Shown: one piece after another, positions 54,362 to 63,538 of the stretch
Layout of the letters: each line of letters starts with the position of its first letter
How positions within the stretch are numbered: the first letter of the stretch is position 1
Source: Bacteroidota bacterium
GTDB lineage: Bacteria; Bacteroidota; Bacteroidia; Bacteroidales; Rikenellaceae
NCBI GenBank assembly: GCA_023443765.1
Contig: JAEZTA010000180.1
Location: 30,944 to 94,943 of the forward strand
Length of the DNA stretch: 64,000 nt
Direction: 5' to 3'
Notes under the pieces: model-generated
What the model was told of the DNA's origin: nothing
Databases searched by the model: none
The model's input: only the letters and a program-made list of their open reading frames with translations
Program-made: the position numbers and the translations under genes

Positions 54362-54389
54362 GGCATTCACACCCCCAATCGGGGCATTC
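54362..54389 (+). promoter_or_regulatory. Direct repeat with 21-bp period, candidate LytTR operator
   Basis: GGCATTC occurs at 54362-54368 and again at 54383-54389, exactly 21 bp apart, each followed by a C run and then AAT. LytTR regulators bind pairs of ~9-bp direct repeats spaced about 21 bp apart upstream of promoters. It lies ~36 bp before a -7-like box and ~90 bp before the metalloprotease gene. Confidence 0.45.
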
Positions 54390-54424
54390 GCCCCCGAATG
54401 TTTTTCTTTAAATAATTTAAATTT

Positions 54425-54432
54425 TATTATTG
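54425..54432 (+). promoter_or_regulatory. Putative -7 box of the metalloprotease operon
   Basis: TATTATTG matches TAnnTTTG at 7 of 8 positions in an AT-rich tract, 48 nt before the ATG. Confidence 0.4.
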
Positions 54433-54480
54433 CAGGCTGCGGATTCTGTATATCCGCAGTAAAAACTGCATTAATAAACG

Positions 54481-57111
54481 ATGAATAAAAGACGATTGAC
54501 CGCATCGATGCTTGCACTCGCAGCGCTCTTCCTGCTGACGGCCTCGCCGGCCGAAGCGAAGAGCAAGCCGGGGCGCAAGTCGAAGAAAACCGAAGCTACG
54601 ACCGAGAAGGCCGACACGACCAAAAAAGAGAAGAAAGGTTACGAAACGCTGCTCAAAGGCGCCGTGACCGACAAGGGTATGTTCGACGTACATCGCAAGG
54701 GGACGGATTTCTGGTTCGAGATTCCGGACTCGCTGATGGGTCGCGAAATCCTGATCGTCAACAAGATATCGGGCGTCCCCTACGCCCTGAACGACGCAGG
54801 CGTCAACAAGGGCATGGGCTACGGCGAGAAAATCGTCCGGTTCCGCAAGGACACCCTTTATAAAAAGGTGTGGGTGATGACCTACGATCCGCGCATCACC
54901 TCGCCCGAAGGCGACCGCATCACCCGTTCGGTGAAGGACAACTACCGCGAAACAGCGATCGAGCAGTTTCCGATCGAGGCCTACAATCAGGACTCCACGA
55001 CGGTGGTTATCAAGGTCAACAAGGTCTTCGACGGCAGCGAGAAGAGTTTCAACAACGTTTTCGGTGCGATCGGGCTGACCAGTTCGCCCAAGAAGGACCT
55101 GTCGAAGATCGAATCCGTCAAGTCGTTCCCCGAAAATATCATCGTCAAATCGCTCCTTTCGACCTCGCACACCGAGGAGGGCAGCACGATACCCCTGACC
55201 GTGGACATCACGTCGAACCTGGTATTGCTGGCCAAAGAGCCGATGCGGCCCCGTTTCTCGGACGACCGCGTGGGTTATTTCGAGATCGGACACCTCTATT
55301 TCAACGACAAGCAGCAGAAGGCCGAAGAGCGGGCGTTCATCAACCGCTGGCGTTTGGAGCCGAAGCCCGAAGACGTGGAACGTTACAAGCAGGGCGAACT
55401 GGTGGAACCACAGAAGCCGATCGTGCTCTACATCGACCCGGCAACGCCGCCCACGTGGGTTCCCTACATCAAGAAGGGCATCGTCGAGTGGCAGGAGGCT
55501 TTTGAGGCCGCAGGTTTTAAGAATGCTATCCTAGCCAAAGAGGTCGATCCGGAGGACAAGGAGTTCGACATCGACGATGTACGCTACTCGGTGGTGACCT
55601 ATGCCGCTTCGGAGATGGCCAACGCCATGGGTCCCTCGGTGATCGACCCGCGCAGCGGCGAGATCATCGAAGCCGACATCATCTGGTGGCACAACGTAAT
55701 GAGCATCCTTCAGGCCTGGATCCGGTTGCAGACCGGAGCCGTGGACCCTGCGGCACGCGGCAACACGCTGCCGACTGAGCTGATGGGCAATGCCGTGCGT
55801 TTCGTTTCGTCGCACGAGCTGGGCCACAGCCTCGGTCTGAAACACAACTTCGGAGCCTCGTATTCCGTGCCGGTGGATTCACTCCGCTCGAAGAGTTACA
55901 CGGCATCGAACGGCACGGCCAGTTCGATCATGGACTACGCCCGTTTCAACTACGTGGCACAGCCCGAAGACGGTATCACACAACTGACGCCCAAGATCGG
56001 AACCTATGACAAACACGCCATCAACTGGGGTTACCGCTGGCTCGACGTAAAGGACCCGCACGAAGAGCTGCCGACGCTCAACGCCTGGCTGCGCGAGCAC
56101 GAGAACGATCCCGAATACTGGTACGGCGAGCAGTCGCGCGAGGGCATCGATCCCCGTTCGCAGTCGGAAGACCTGAGCAACGACGCCGTGCAGGCCAGCA
56201 TATACGGTATAAAGAACCTGCAGCGCATCATTTCCCATGTGACGGACTGGAGTTCGGAGGACGGCAAATTGCAGTACGAAGGCGGGCGGTTCCTGATGGC
56301 CATCGTCTTCCAGTGGCTGGCCTATGCCGACCATGTGAAGACCAACGTCGGCGGATTTTACCTCAACAACGTGGTTGCAGGCCATGACATCGACCGCTAT
56401 GTGCCGGTTCCGGCCGACTACCAGCGCAAGAGCGTCAAATACCTGATCGACGAGGTATTCATCACCCCCGAATGGCTGTTCAACGCCAAGGCGTGGGACA
56501 AGGCTTACGCACAGCGGATGTCGCCCGTGGGACAGATGGAATATGCGCCCTACAATTTTGCGCGCGAACTCCAGTACAAGACCTATTACGAACTGCTGGT
56601 CGATCAGCGGCTGGTGCGGATGTACGAGATCGAGGCACGGCAGGGGCGCGGAGCCCAGACCTACACCCCCGAGCAGATGCTGGACGACATCACGCGGGCC
56701 GTCTTCGTCCGACCCGGCAGCCGCACGCTCTCGCTCTACGAGCGGATGAGCCAGAAGAACTACATCGACGCCCTGATCGTCTCGTCGAACATCACGATGG
56801 TGAAGACCACCAAGCTGGGATCGACGCTCCACGATCACGCGCACGACGGGCGCGGATGCACGTGTTCACTGATGCAGGAGGCTCCGGAGGTCGATTTCGA
56901 ACCGCTGCCGAGACCTGAGGAACTGCAACTGCGGACTGCGCGCAACTACGACATGATGCAGCGCGTAAGCGAAACCACGTCGGCCAAGCGGGCCGAGATG
57001 CGCAGGCTGCTGACGATTGTCCGAAGCCGCTTCGAGAGCGGCGACCAGGCAACCCGCAACCACTACCGGGATTTGGAACTGAGGCTGAAAGAAGCCTTGC
57101 GAATGTTATAA
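54481..57111 (+). CDS. Exported zinc metalloprotease (DUF5117/DUF5118 type)
   Basis: 876 residues with signal peptide (ending SPAEA) and a Lys-rich spacer. The metzincin-like zinc site is HELGHSLGLKH (His445, Glu446, His449, His455). N-terminal beta-rich regions (GTDFWFEIPDSLMGREILIV; YNQDSTTVVIKVNKVF) and the segment NAMGPSVIDPRSGEIIEADI before the active site match the large Bacteroidota zinc-dependent proteases with DUF5117/DUF5118 domains. It is followed by SusC/SusD genes, which suggests that cleaved peptides or glycopeptides are the imported substrate, as in RagAB systems. Confidence 0.9.
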   Translation: MNKRRLTASMLALAALFLLTASPAEAKSKPGRKSKKTEATTEKADTTKKEKKGYETLLKGAVTDKGMFDVHRKGTDFWFEIPDSLMGREILIVNKISGVPYALNDAGVNKGMGYGEKIVRFRKDTLYKKVWVMTYDPRITSPEGDRITRSVKDNYRETAIEQFPIEAYNQDSTTVVIKVNKVFDGSEKSFNNVFGAIGLTSSPKKDLSKIESVKSFPENIIVKSLLSTSHTEEGSTIPLTVDITSNLVLLAKEPMRPRFSDDRVGYFEIGHLYFNDKQQKAEERAFINRWRLEPKPEDVERYKQGELVEPQKPIVLYIDPATPPTWVPYIKKGIVEWQEAFEAAGFKNAILAKEVDPEDKEFDIDDVRYSVVTYAASEMANAMGPSVIDPRSGEIIEADIIWWHNVMSILQAWIRLQTGAVDPAARGNTLPTELMGNAVRFVSSHELGHSLGLKHNFGASYSVPVDSLRSKSYTASNGTASSIMDYARFNYVAQPEDGITQLTPKIGTYDKHAINWGYRWLDVKDPHEELPTLNAWLREHENDPEYWYGEQSREGIDPRSQSEDLSNDAVQASIYGIKNLQRIISHVTDWSSEDGKLQYEGGRFLMAIVFQWLAYADHVKTNVGGFYLNNVVAGHDIDRYVPVPADYQRKSVKYLIDEVFITPEWLFNAKAWDKAYAQRMSPVGQMEYAPYNFARELQYKTYYELLVDQRLVRMYEIEARQGRGAQTYTPEQMLDDITRAVFVRPGSRTLSLYERMSQKNYIDALIVSSNITMVKTTKLGSTLHDHAHDGRGCTCSLMQEAPEVDFEPLPRPEELQLRTARNYDMMQRVSETTSAKRAEMRRLLTIVRSRFESGDQATRNHYRDLELRLKEALRML

Positions 57112-57119
57112 AACTCTGA

Positions 57120-57160
57120 GCTTCAAAGCCGTCTTCCATCCGGAAAGACGGCTTTGAAGC
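57120..57160 (+). terminator. Hairpin between protease and SusC
   Basis: A perfect 16-bp stem (GCTTCAAAGCCGTCTT with its complement) and a 9-nt loop. No T run follows. It may terminate partly or stabilise the protease mRNA; SusC has its own box downstream. Confidence 0.65.
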
Positions 57161-57248
57161 AACTAAGGGGATACTTAAACGGGTTACAATTTCAAACCAA
57201 CAGACGGAAAACAATTTCGATTCAACATAGAATCAACTCAAACACTTA

Positions 57249-57256
57249 TATATTTG
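57249..57256 (+). promoter_or_regulatory. Second SusC promoter -7 box, 4 nt before the start codon
   Basis: TATATTTG, then TAAC and ATG. Confidence 0.6.
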
Positions 57257-57260
57257 TAAC

Positions 57261-60200
57261 ATGAAAAAATTCCTTACGCTATTCGTTCTGGTCTGTCCGC
57301 TGTTCGCCCTGGCGCAGCAGACGCGGCAGATCACGGGCCAGGTCCTCGACCGCGCCGACGGAGCGCCGCTTATCGGTGCTACCGTCTTCATCGCACCCGA
57401 GGAGACCCAGGCCAAAGACTACAACCCGCAGGGAACCATTGCATACGAGCAGGGGCGCTTCGCCTTCAAACTGCCCGTGAGCGTTAAGAAAGTCGTGGTC
57501 AGCTACCTCGGTTACGAGGCGCAGACACTCGACATTTCGGGAAAGAGCAACTTCACGATTTACCTCTCGGCATCGGAAAACAAGGTGGACGCCGTGGTGG
57601 TGACCGGATACCAGCGCATCGAGAAGCGCAAGCTGACCTCGTCGATCTCGAACGTCAAGATGTCGGACATCGGACGCGACGGCGTGGCGAGCGTCGATGA
57701 GATGCTCTCCGGCTCGATCGCAGGTCTCGTATCGACCCCCACGACGGGCGGTCCCGGCGCAGCCAGCAAGATCAAGATCCGAAGCACCGTGACGCTGAAC
57801 GGCAACACCGACCCGCTGTGGGTGCTCGACGGCATGCCGCTCGAAGGCAACGACATTCCGTCGGACTGGTCGTCGAAAGAGAATATCGACAACCTCTACA
57901 ACATGTCGATCGCCGGCCTCAACCCGGCCGACATCGAGGACATCACGGTCCTGAAGGACGCTGCCGCAACGGCCATTTACGGCGCCCGGGCAGCAAACGG
58001 CGTGATCATCATCACGACCAAGAAGGGTCGCCGCAACCAGGCAACGCGCGTCAACGTTACGGCCTCGCTGTTCGTGACCGACCGCCCCAATCTGGACAAG
58101 CTCAACCTGATGAACGCTTCGCAGAAGGTCGACTTCGAACTGGGACTGGCATCGAACGGCCGGCTCGACTACATGAACTACATGGGCGGCGTGGCGCGCA
58201 TACTGGACAAGGCCGGGGAGCGTTCGGCACTCGTCAACGGCGGGAACCTCTCGTCACTCTCCTCCGAAACGCAAAGCGCGATCAACGCCCTGCGCCAGAA
58301 CGGCACCGACTGGGGCAAAGAGATTTATCGTGTAGCCCTCAACCAGCAATATAGCATCAGCCTTTCGGGTGGTGGCAGCAAGGCCAGCTACTACTTCTCG
58401 GGCGGTTACTACAACGAGCAGGGAACGACCGTCGGAACGGGCTTCGAACGTCTGAACCTCACGCTGAAGACCGACTACGACCTGCTGAAGAACCTGCGCT
58501 TCGGCGCCTCGGTATTCGTAGGGCAGAACAAGAACAGCTCCTATGTCTCCGACACGGACGTGTTCACCAACCCGTCGCGCTATACCCGCACGGTGAATCC
58601 CTACCTGAACGCTTACAACCCCAACGGCAGCTATATGTACGACCCCGATATGGTCTACAACATGGGCAATGAAAGCCAGACGCTCGACTTCAACTTCATC
58701 GAGGAGCGCGAGCGCACGGAATACACGCTCAAAACCCGTTCGATCAAGACCATTTTCGATCTGGACTACACACCGGTAAAGGGGCTGAAACTCTACACGC
58801 AGTTCGGCCTCCAGGTCGACAATTCAATGACCGAAAAGATGGCGCAGGAGAACACTTACTTCACCCGCAAATACGCCCAGTATTCGCGTGTGGACGGCGT
58901 TACCTACATGCCCGAAGGAGGCATCATCCAGAACTGGAACGGCGATCTTTCACAGTACAACTGGAAGGCGCAGGCCGAATATTCGGAAACATTCGGCGGA
59001 AAACACGAACTGGACCTGATGGCCGGTCTGGAAATGCGCGGCGTAACGAGCACGACTGTACATACCAAGGGCTTCGGCTACGACCACAAAACGATGACTA
59101 CGGAACCCATGCCGATTCCGTCCGGAGACGCGGGAGAGCGATTGTCCAACAGCAAATATTTCAAGCAGTACCAGAAATCGTTCTACGAGAACCGCTACCT
59201 GTCGTACTTCTTCACCGGATCGTACACCTACGACAACCGCTACACCGTCTTCGGCTCGATGCGCTACGACGGCACGAACCTCTTCGGCGTGGACCCCAAG
59301 TACAAGTTCAACCCGATGTGGTCTATCTCGGGCGCATGGAGCATCAACCGCGAGCAATTCCTGCGTGATGCCCGGTGGCTCGACAACCTGCGCTTGCGGG
59401 CATCCTACGGTGTGCAGGGAAACATCGACCGTACGACTTCGCCCTACATCCTCGGCACGTGGGCAAGCACGACGATCGGCGGCATGAGCGAAGACCGCAT
59501 TAACGTCTCCTCGCCACCCAACCAGAACCTGCGCTGGGAGACGACCTATTCGTGGAATACGGCCCTTGATTTCTCGGCATTCGAAAATCGTCTCGGCTTC
59601 ACGCTTGAGCTTTACGGACGCCGCAGCAAGGACCTGATCACCACGCGTACGATCCCCTCGGAGACCGGATTCACCACCACGTCGAGCAATTTCGGCGAAA
59701 TTTCGAGCCGCGGCGTCGAGTTCACGCTCAACACGGTGAATATCCGCACGCGCGACTTCCGCTGGGAAACCTCGATCAACATAGCCCACAACACCGACAA
59801 GGTCGAGAAAGTGTACATCGACGACGACAGCTGGAGCCCCTCGCAGCAGGGATATTCGTCAAGCGCCGTGTTCGCCGTCAAGACCGCAGGGCTGGACGAG
59901 AATGGTATCCCGATGTTCTGGAAAGACGGAAATAAAGTCTCACTTCAGGAGTTCGTAGGATTCCGTGTCGAAGCCAGCGATCCCTGGGGACTCGGAATTC
60001 CGGAATACTACGAGTACGGCCCTGCGATGAATATCAGACAGAGCGACGTACGCGGTCGGCTGACCTACGTCGGTTCACGTAATCCGGACGTAACGGGAGG
60101 TTTCAACAACCGGTTCTACTACAAGAATTTCGATCTGGCCATCTCGTGTAACTTCGTCTTCGGGCAACTGGTGACACGCACGCCTTTCTACAATCCGATC

Positions 60201-60650
60201 GCAACCAGCCCGGGTGAAAACAACACGACCGAAACCCGGCAAATCTGGTCCGCATCGAACACTTCGGGCATTTACCCGGCACTCACAGGCAGCCTGCAGG
60301 CCGACGGAAGCGCCTGGGGCGACTGGGAGGAGAACCCCGATCCATACCGGGTATACAACTGGATTCTGAATAACTACCCCAACTCCGGAGGTTCGCTCTT
60401 CAGCAACCTCGACATCTGGAACAAGAAGATCAACTATTTCCGCGTGAACAGCATCCGCCTGGGCTATGCTTTTCCGCAGAAGATCACCCGTAAACTCCAC
60501 ATGGCCGGCCTGAGGGTACACTTCGAAGCCCGCAACCCGTTTGTGATCGCGACGAACTACGACGGCTATTTCGATCCCGAGACCTATGGCAACATCTATG
60601 CGCAGCCGATGGCGCGCACCTACTCGGTCGGACTGAACATCACTTTCTAA
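57261..60650 (+). CDS. SusC/RagA-like TonB-dependent outer-membrane transporter (second)
   Basis: 1129 residues with signal peptide (ending FALAQ). A carboxypeptidase-regulatory-like domain (QITGQVLDRADGAPLIGATV, ~24-105) precedes the plug (VDAVVVTGYQRIEKRKLTSS; ATAIYGARAANGVIIITTKKG) and a large barrel ending RTYSVGLNITF. The adjacent protease suggests a peptide-type substrate rather than a glycan. SusD starts 11 bp downstream. Confidence 0.95.
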   Translation: MKKFLTLFVLVCPLFALAQQTRQITGQVLDRADGAPLIGATVFIAPEETQAKDYNPQGTIAYEQGRFAFKLPVSVKKVVVSYLGYEAQTLDISGKSNFTIYLSASENKVDAVVVTGYQRIEKRKLTSSISNVKMSDIGRDGVASVDEMLSGSIAGLVSTPTTGGPGAASKIKIRSTVTLNGNTDPLWVLDGMPLEGNDIPSDWSSKENIDNLYNMSIAGLNPADIEDITVLKDAAATAIYGARAANGVIIITTKKGRRNQATRVNVTASLFVTDRPNLDKLNLMNASQKVDFELGLASNGRLDYMNYMGGVARILDKAGERSALVNGGNLSSLSSETQSAINALRQNGTDWGKEIYRVALNQQYSISLSGGGSKASYYFSGGYYNEQGTTVGTGFERLNLTLKTDYDLLKNLRFGASVFVGQNKNSSYVSDTDVFTNPSRYTRTVNPYLNAYNPNGSYMYDPDMVYNMGNESQTLDFNFIEERERTEYTLKTRSIKTIFDLDYTPVKGLKLYTQFGLQVDNSMTEKMAQENTYFTRKYAQYSRVDGVTYMPEGGIIQNWNGDLSQYNWKAQAEYSETFGGKHELDLMAGLEMRGVTSTTVHTKGFGYDHKTMTTEPMPIPSGDAGERLSNSKYFKQYQKSFYENRYLSYFFTGSYTYDNRYTVFGSMRYDGTNLFGVDPKYKFNPMWSISGAWSINREQFLRDARWLDNLRLRASYGVQGNIDRTTSPYILGTWASTTIGGMSEDRINVSSPPNQNLRWETTYSWNTALDFSAFENRLGFTLELYGRRSKDLITTRTIPSETGFTTTSSNFGEISSRGVEFTLNTVNIRTRDFRWETSINIAHNTDKVEKVYIDDDSWSPSQQGYSSSAVFAVKTAGLDENGIPMFWKDGNKVSLQEFVGFRVEASDPWGLGIPEYYEYGPAMNIRQSDVRGRLTYVGSRNPDVTGGFNNRFYYKNFDLAISCNFVFGQLVTRTPFYNPIATSPGENNTTETRQIWSASNTSGIYPALTGSLQADGSAWGDWEENPDPYRVYNWILNNYPNSGGSLFSNLDIWNKKINYFRVNSIRLGYAFPQKITRKLHMAGLRVHFEARNPFVIATNYDGYFDPETYGNIYAQPMARTYSVGLNITF

Positions 60651-60661
60651 TACGTTGAAAA

Positions 60662-62035
60662 ATGAAAAAAACCGCATATATTCTGCTTGCCGCATTAGGC
60701 CTCGCCTCGTGCGACTATCTGGAAATCGAACCTGTCGGGCAGGTGATTCCCCACAAAACGTCGGAGTTCCGCGCGCTGCTCACCGAAGGTTACAACAACT
60801 ACCCGTACGGCTCGTCGAAAGCCTACACGGGACTGCTATCCGACGAAGTGGGCTCGCTGTACGAAAAGAATTTCTACGACAACAACGATGCCATAGCCCT
60901 CTCCTACAATTACACCTGGCAATACGGGACCCAGATGCGTGAGTATCCCTACCAGTACTATTACAAAGCCATTTTCCAGGCTCAGGCCGTGATTGACGGT
61001 GTGATGGATGCGGACGACGACTCGTCCGGCGAATCGAAAGAACAAATTCTCGGCGAGGCATACGCGATGCGCGCCTACGTCCATTTCGAACTGGTGAACC
61101 TCTATGGACAGCCCTACAATGAAGCGACGGCATCGACCGATCGCGGCATCCCCCTGTCGACCCACATCGACATTGAACAGAAATACCGCCCGACGAACGT
61201 TGCGGCCGTATATAAGCAGATACTCGAAGACATCGAAGCGGCCGAAGGGTCGATGACGCTGGAGAAACAGGAAGGTTCGACGCGCAACTACCGGTTTTCA
61301 CTCGATGCGCTCACAGGCCTGAAAGCACGAGTCATGCTCTACATGCACAACTGGCAAACTGCCTACGATGCAGCGACAAGCCTGCTGCCCAAATACGAAC
61401 TGGTGGATTTCAACGCCTCACCCGAAACTGCCGCCCTACCCTGGAAACCGACCTCCAGCGAAGCCATACTGGCCTGGGACCGTCCGTTCGGAGGCGGCAG
61501 CGGCGACCTGCGGGGTGCCAGCATCCTGTCGGACAAAATACTGGGACTGCTGGACGAAGCGACGGACAACCGCCGTAACTACCTCAACCCGGTGAATTCC
61601 TACGACGAGAACTGGACGCCGACGCTGCTGGGCTACTGCGTGAACCGTTCGTCGTCGGACCGCGTGTCGATCCGCATCGCCGAGATGTACCTGATAGCAG
61701 CCGAAGCAGGTTCGTACCTGCCTGCGGAACTGGAAAATGCCAAAACGTACCTGCTTACCCTGAAGGCTAAGCGCCTGAAACCGGAAGCAATGGACGCCCA
61801 ACGCACGAAGATCGGAGCGATGAACGCGGAACAGTTACGCGCAGAGGTCGCCGACGAACGCGCCCGCGAACTGCTACAGGAGGGACATCGCTGGATGGAC
61901 CTGCGTCGCACGACCCGTCCGGCCATCACCAAGACCTATAAGGACCGGACCTATACCCTGAATGCAGGCGATTCGCGCTATACGCTGCCCTTCCCGCAGT
62001 CGGCGATCAACAGCAACCCCGAGCTGAACAATTAG
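60662..62035 (+). CDS. SusD/RagB-like surface lipoprotein (second)
   Basis: 457 residues with lipobox LGLASC. It starts 11 bp after SusC. Family features are YYYKAIFQAQAVIDGVMDAD, then LGEAYAMRAYVHFELVNLYG, SIRIAEMYLIAAEAGSYLP and the C-terminal DERARELLQEGHRWMDLRR. It forms the lid of the second SusC complex and probably binds its peptide or glycopeptide ligand. Operon end is marked by the terminator that follows. Confidence 0.94.
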   Translation: MKKTAYILLAALGLASCDYLEIEPVGQVIPHKTSEFRALLTEGYNNYPYGSSKAYTGLLSDEVGSLYEKNFYDNNDAIALSYNYTWQYGTQMREYPYQYYYKAIFQAQAVIDGVMDADDDSSGESKEQILGEAYAMRAYVHFELVNLYGQPYNEATASTDRGIPLSTHIDIEQKYRPTNVAAVYKQILEDIEAAEGSMTLEKQEGSTRNYRFSLDALTGLKARVMLYMHNWQTAYDAATSLLPKYELVDFNASPETAALPWKPTSSEAILAWDRPFGGGSGDLRGASILSDKILGLLDEATDNRRNYLNPVNSYDENWTPTLLGYCVNRSSSDRVSIRIAEMYLIAAEAGSYLPAELENAKTYLLTLKAKRLKPEAMDAQRTKIGAMNAEQLRAEVADERARELLQEGHRWMDLRRTTRPAITKTYKDRTYTLNAGDSRYTLPFPQSAINSNPELNN

Positions 62036-62073
62036 GCACGGGAGGAATTCGGCAGCCTTGTGGGGCTGCGATG

Positions 62074-62111
62074 AAAAAACAGTCCGGTTTTTGCACCGGA
62101 CTGTTTTTTTT
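62074..62111 (+). terminator. Terminator after second SusD
   Basis: Stem ACAGTCCGGT/ACCGGACTGT with a 6-nt loop, preceded by an A run and followed by eight T. Confidence 0.9.
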
Positions 62112-62126
62112 GTAATTTTACGCATC

Positions 62127-62876
62127 ATGAAAGCCATTATCATAGAGGACGAGCCGCTGTCGGTCGCGGAACTGCGCACGACGCTCGCGGAGGTTGCGCC
62201 GCAGATCGAGGTCGTCGCCACGGCCGCGTCGGTGGCGGAGGCTGCCAATGTCATTGCCAGCGTCAGCCACGACCTGATTTTCATGGATATTCACCTCGAA
62301 GACGGCAGCGGATTCGACATTTTCGACCGCGCGGACATCACCGTGCCCGTCATTTTCATCACGGCCTACGACTCCTACGCCCTGAAAGCCTTCGAGAACA
62401 AGGGTATCGACTACCTGCTGAAACCCTTCGGGCGCGAAGACTTACAGCGGGCGATCGACAAGCTGGGGCTTTTATCGGGGGGGGGAAGTGCGTCTGCGGA
62501 GCAAGGCGCCCCGACGCAGACGCCTCCGGTTTACCAGGAACGGTTTCTGGTACACATGGGCGCCCGGATGAAATCGGTCACTACGGCCGAGATCGCCTAT
62601 TTCATGGCCGACGGTAAATACCTTCACCTCGTGACGCACGACGGAAAGGATTACATCGTCGACCGCACGCTGACCGAGATCGGCGAAAAACTGCCGCCGA
62701 ACCTCTTTTTCCGCATCAACCGTCGCTTCATCATCGCATTCGACTCGATCCGGGAGATGATTCGATACTCGGGCAGCCGGATCAAGGTGGTACTCAACCC
62801 ACCTCTCGCCGAGGGAGAAGAGGCATTCGTCAGCACCGACCGGGTGCAGGATTTCCGGCAATGGCTCAACAGATAA
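62127..62876 (+). CDS. LytTR-family response regulator
   Basis: 249 residues from ATG 62127; the upstream in-frame start falls inside the terminator. The receiver domain (1-120) has acidic pocket EDE (7-9), phosphoacceptor Asp54 in LIFMDIHLED, Thr in ITAYDSYALKAFE and LLKPF. A Gly-rich linker coded by a 9-G tract leads to a LytTR DNA-binding domain (~150-249; FLVHMGARMKSVTTAEIAYF, RTLTEIGEKLPPNLFFRINR). The probable cognate kinase is the LytS-type protein at 52817. A weak box TAATTTTA lies six bases upstream. Confidence 0.93.
   Translation: MKAIIIEDEPLSVAELRTTLAEVAPQIEVVATAASVAEAANVIASVSHDLIFMDIHLEDGSGFDIFDRADITVPVIFITAYDSYALKAFENKGIDYLLKPFGREDLQRAIDKLGLLSGGGSASAEQGAPTQTPPVYQERFLVHMGARMKSVTTAEIAYFMADGKYLHLVTHDGKDYIVDRTLTEIGEKLPPNLFFRINRRFIIAFDSIREMIRYSGSRIKVVLNPPLAEGEEAFVSTDRVQDFRQWLNR
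62477..62485 (+). repeat. 9-G homopolymer in the LytTR regulator linker
   Basis: Nine G at about codons 117-120, between receiver and DNA-binding domains. A one-base slip would separate the two domains. Confidence 0.9.
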
Positions 62877-62973
62877 CGCTCCGGACTATCCGATCCCAGG
62901 CCGTCCGGGAACGAAGCTTCGGAATATCCCTGCGATTTTTGATTTTAAGCGAGTGAGTTTCACGCATCGTGAA

Positions 62974-63021
62974 GAACGGGGCGGATGGATAGTACATAGG
63001 TACATTCCATTCGCCCCGTTC
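62974..63021. terminator. 48-nt hairpin between convergent LytTR and ssb genes
   Basis: A 16-bp stem (GAACGGGGCGGATGGA with TCCATTCGCCCCGTTC, one G-U pair), then a small internal mismatch and an inner GTAC/GTAC stem. There is no T run. Its place between two converging genes suggests transcription end or mRNA protection on both strands. Confidence 0.5.
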
Positions 63022-63051
63022 GAGGGATGTGCGGAAATAGCCGCTTACAAA

Positions 63052-63534
63052 TCAAAACGGCAGGTCGTCCGGATCATCGGCCGGGACAGACGGCACTGCC
63101 GCGGGCTGCGTGGCTGCGGCCGGACGGGGAGCCTGCTGCTGGTAGCCACCCTGCTGCGGAGCACTGTAAGCAGGAGCCGGGGCGCCTTCCGAAGCGGGAT
63201 TGTCGCTGCGGCGGCCCAGCAGGTTCATCGTATCGGCCAGGATTTCGGTCGTATAGCGTTTGTTATTGTCCTTATCCATCCATTCGCGGGTGCGCAGGCG
63301 TCCCTCGATATAGATTTGGGAACCCTTCTTCACATAACGGTCCACCACGTCGGCCAGACCGCGCCAAAGCGTGATCGTATGCCATTCGGTGTGTTCCTTC
63401 GTTTCATTCGCCGCGCGGTCGAACAGGCGTTCGGTCGTCGCCAGGCGGACGCGGGCGACCTTCACGCCGCCTTCGGTCGTGCGGATCTCAGGGTCGACAC
63501 CCACGTTACCGATCAATATGACTTTATTTACCAT
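63052..63534 (-). CDS. ssb: Single-stranded DNA-binding protein
   Basis: 160 residues. SSB coats single-stranded DNA in replication, recombination and repair. The OB-fold (1-~110) shows MVNKVILIGNVGVDPEIRTT, the block FDRAANETKEHTEWHTITLW and VKKGSQIYIEGRLRTREW. A Gln/Pro/Ala-rich linker leads to the acidic tip DDPDDLPF that recruits partner proteins. It follows the purine phosphorylase gene by 4 bp. Confidence 0.97.
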   Translation of the reverse strand: MVNKVILIGNVGVDPEIRTTEGGVKVARVRLATTERLFDRAANETKEHTEWHTITLWRGLADVVDRYVKKGSQIYIEGRLRTREWMDKDNNKRYTTEILADTMNLLGRRSDNPASEGAPAPAYSAPQQGGYQQQAPRPAAATQPAAVPSVPADDPDDLPF

Positions 63535-63538
63535 TTGC

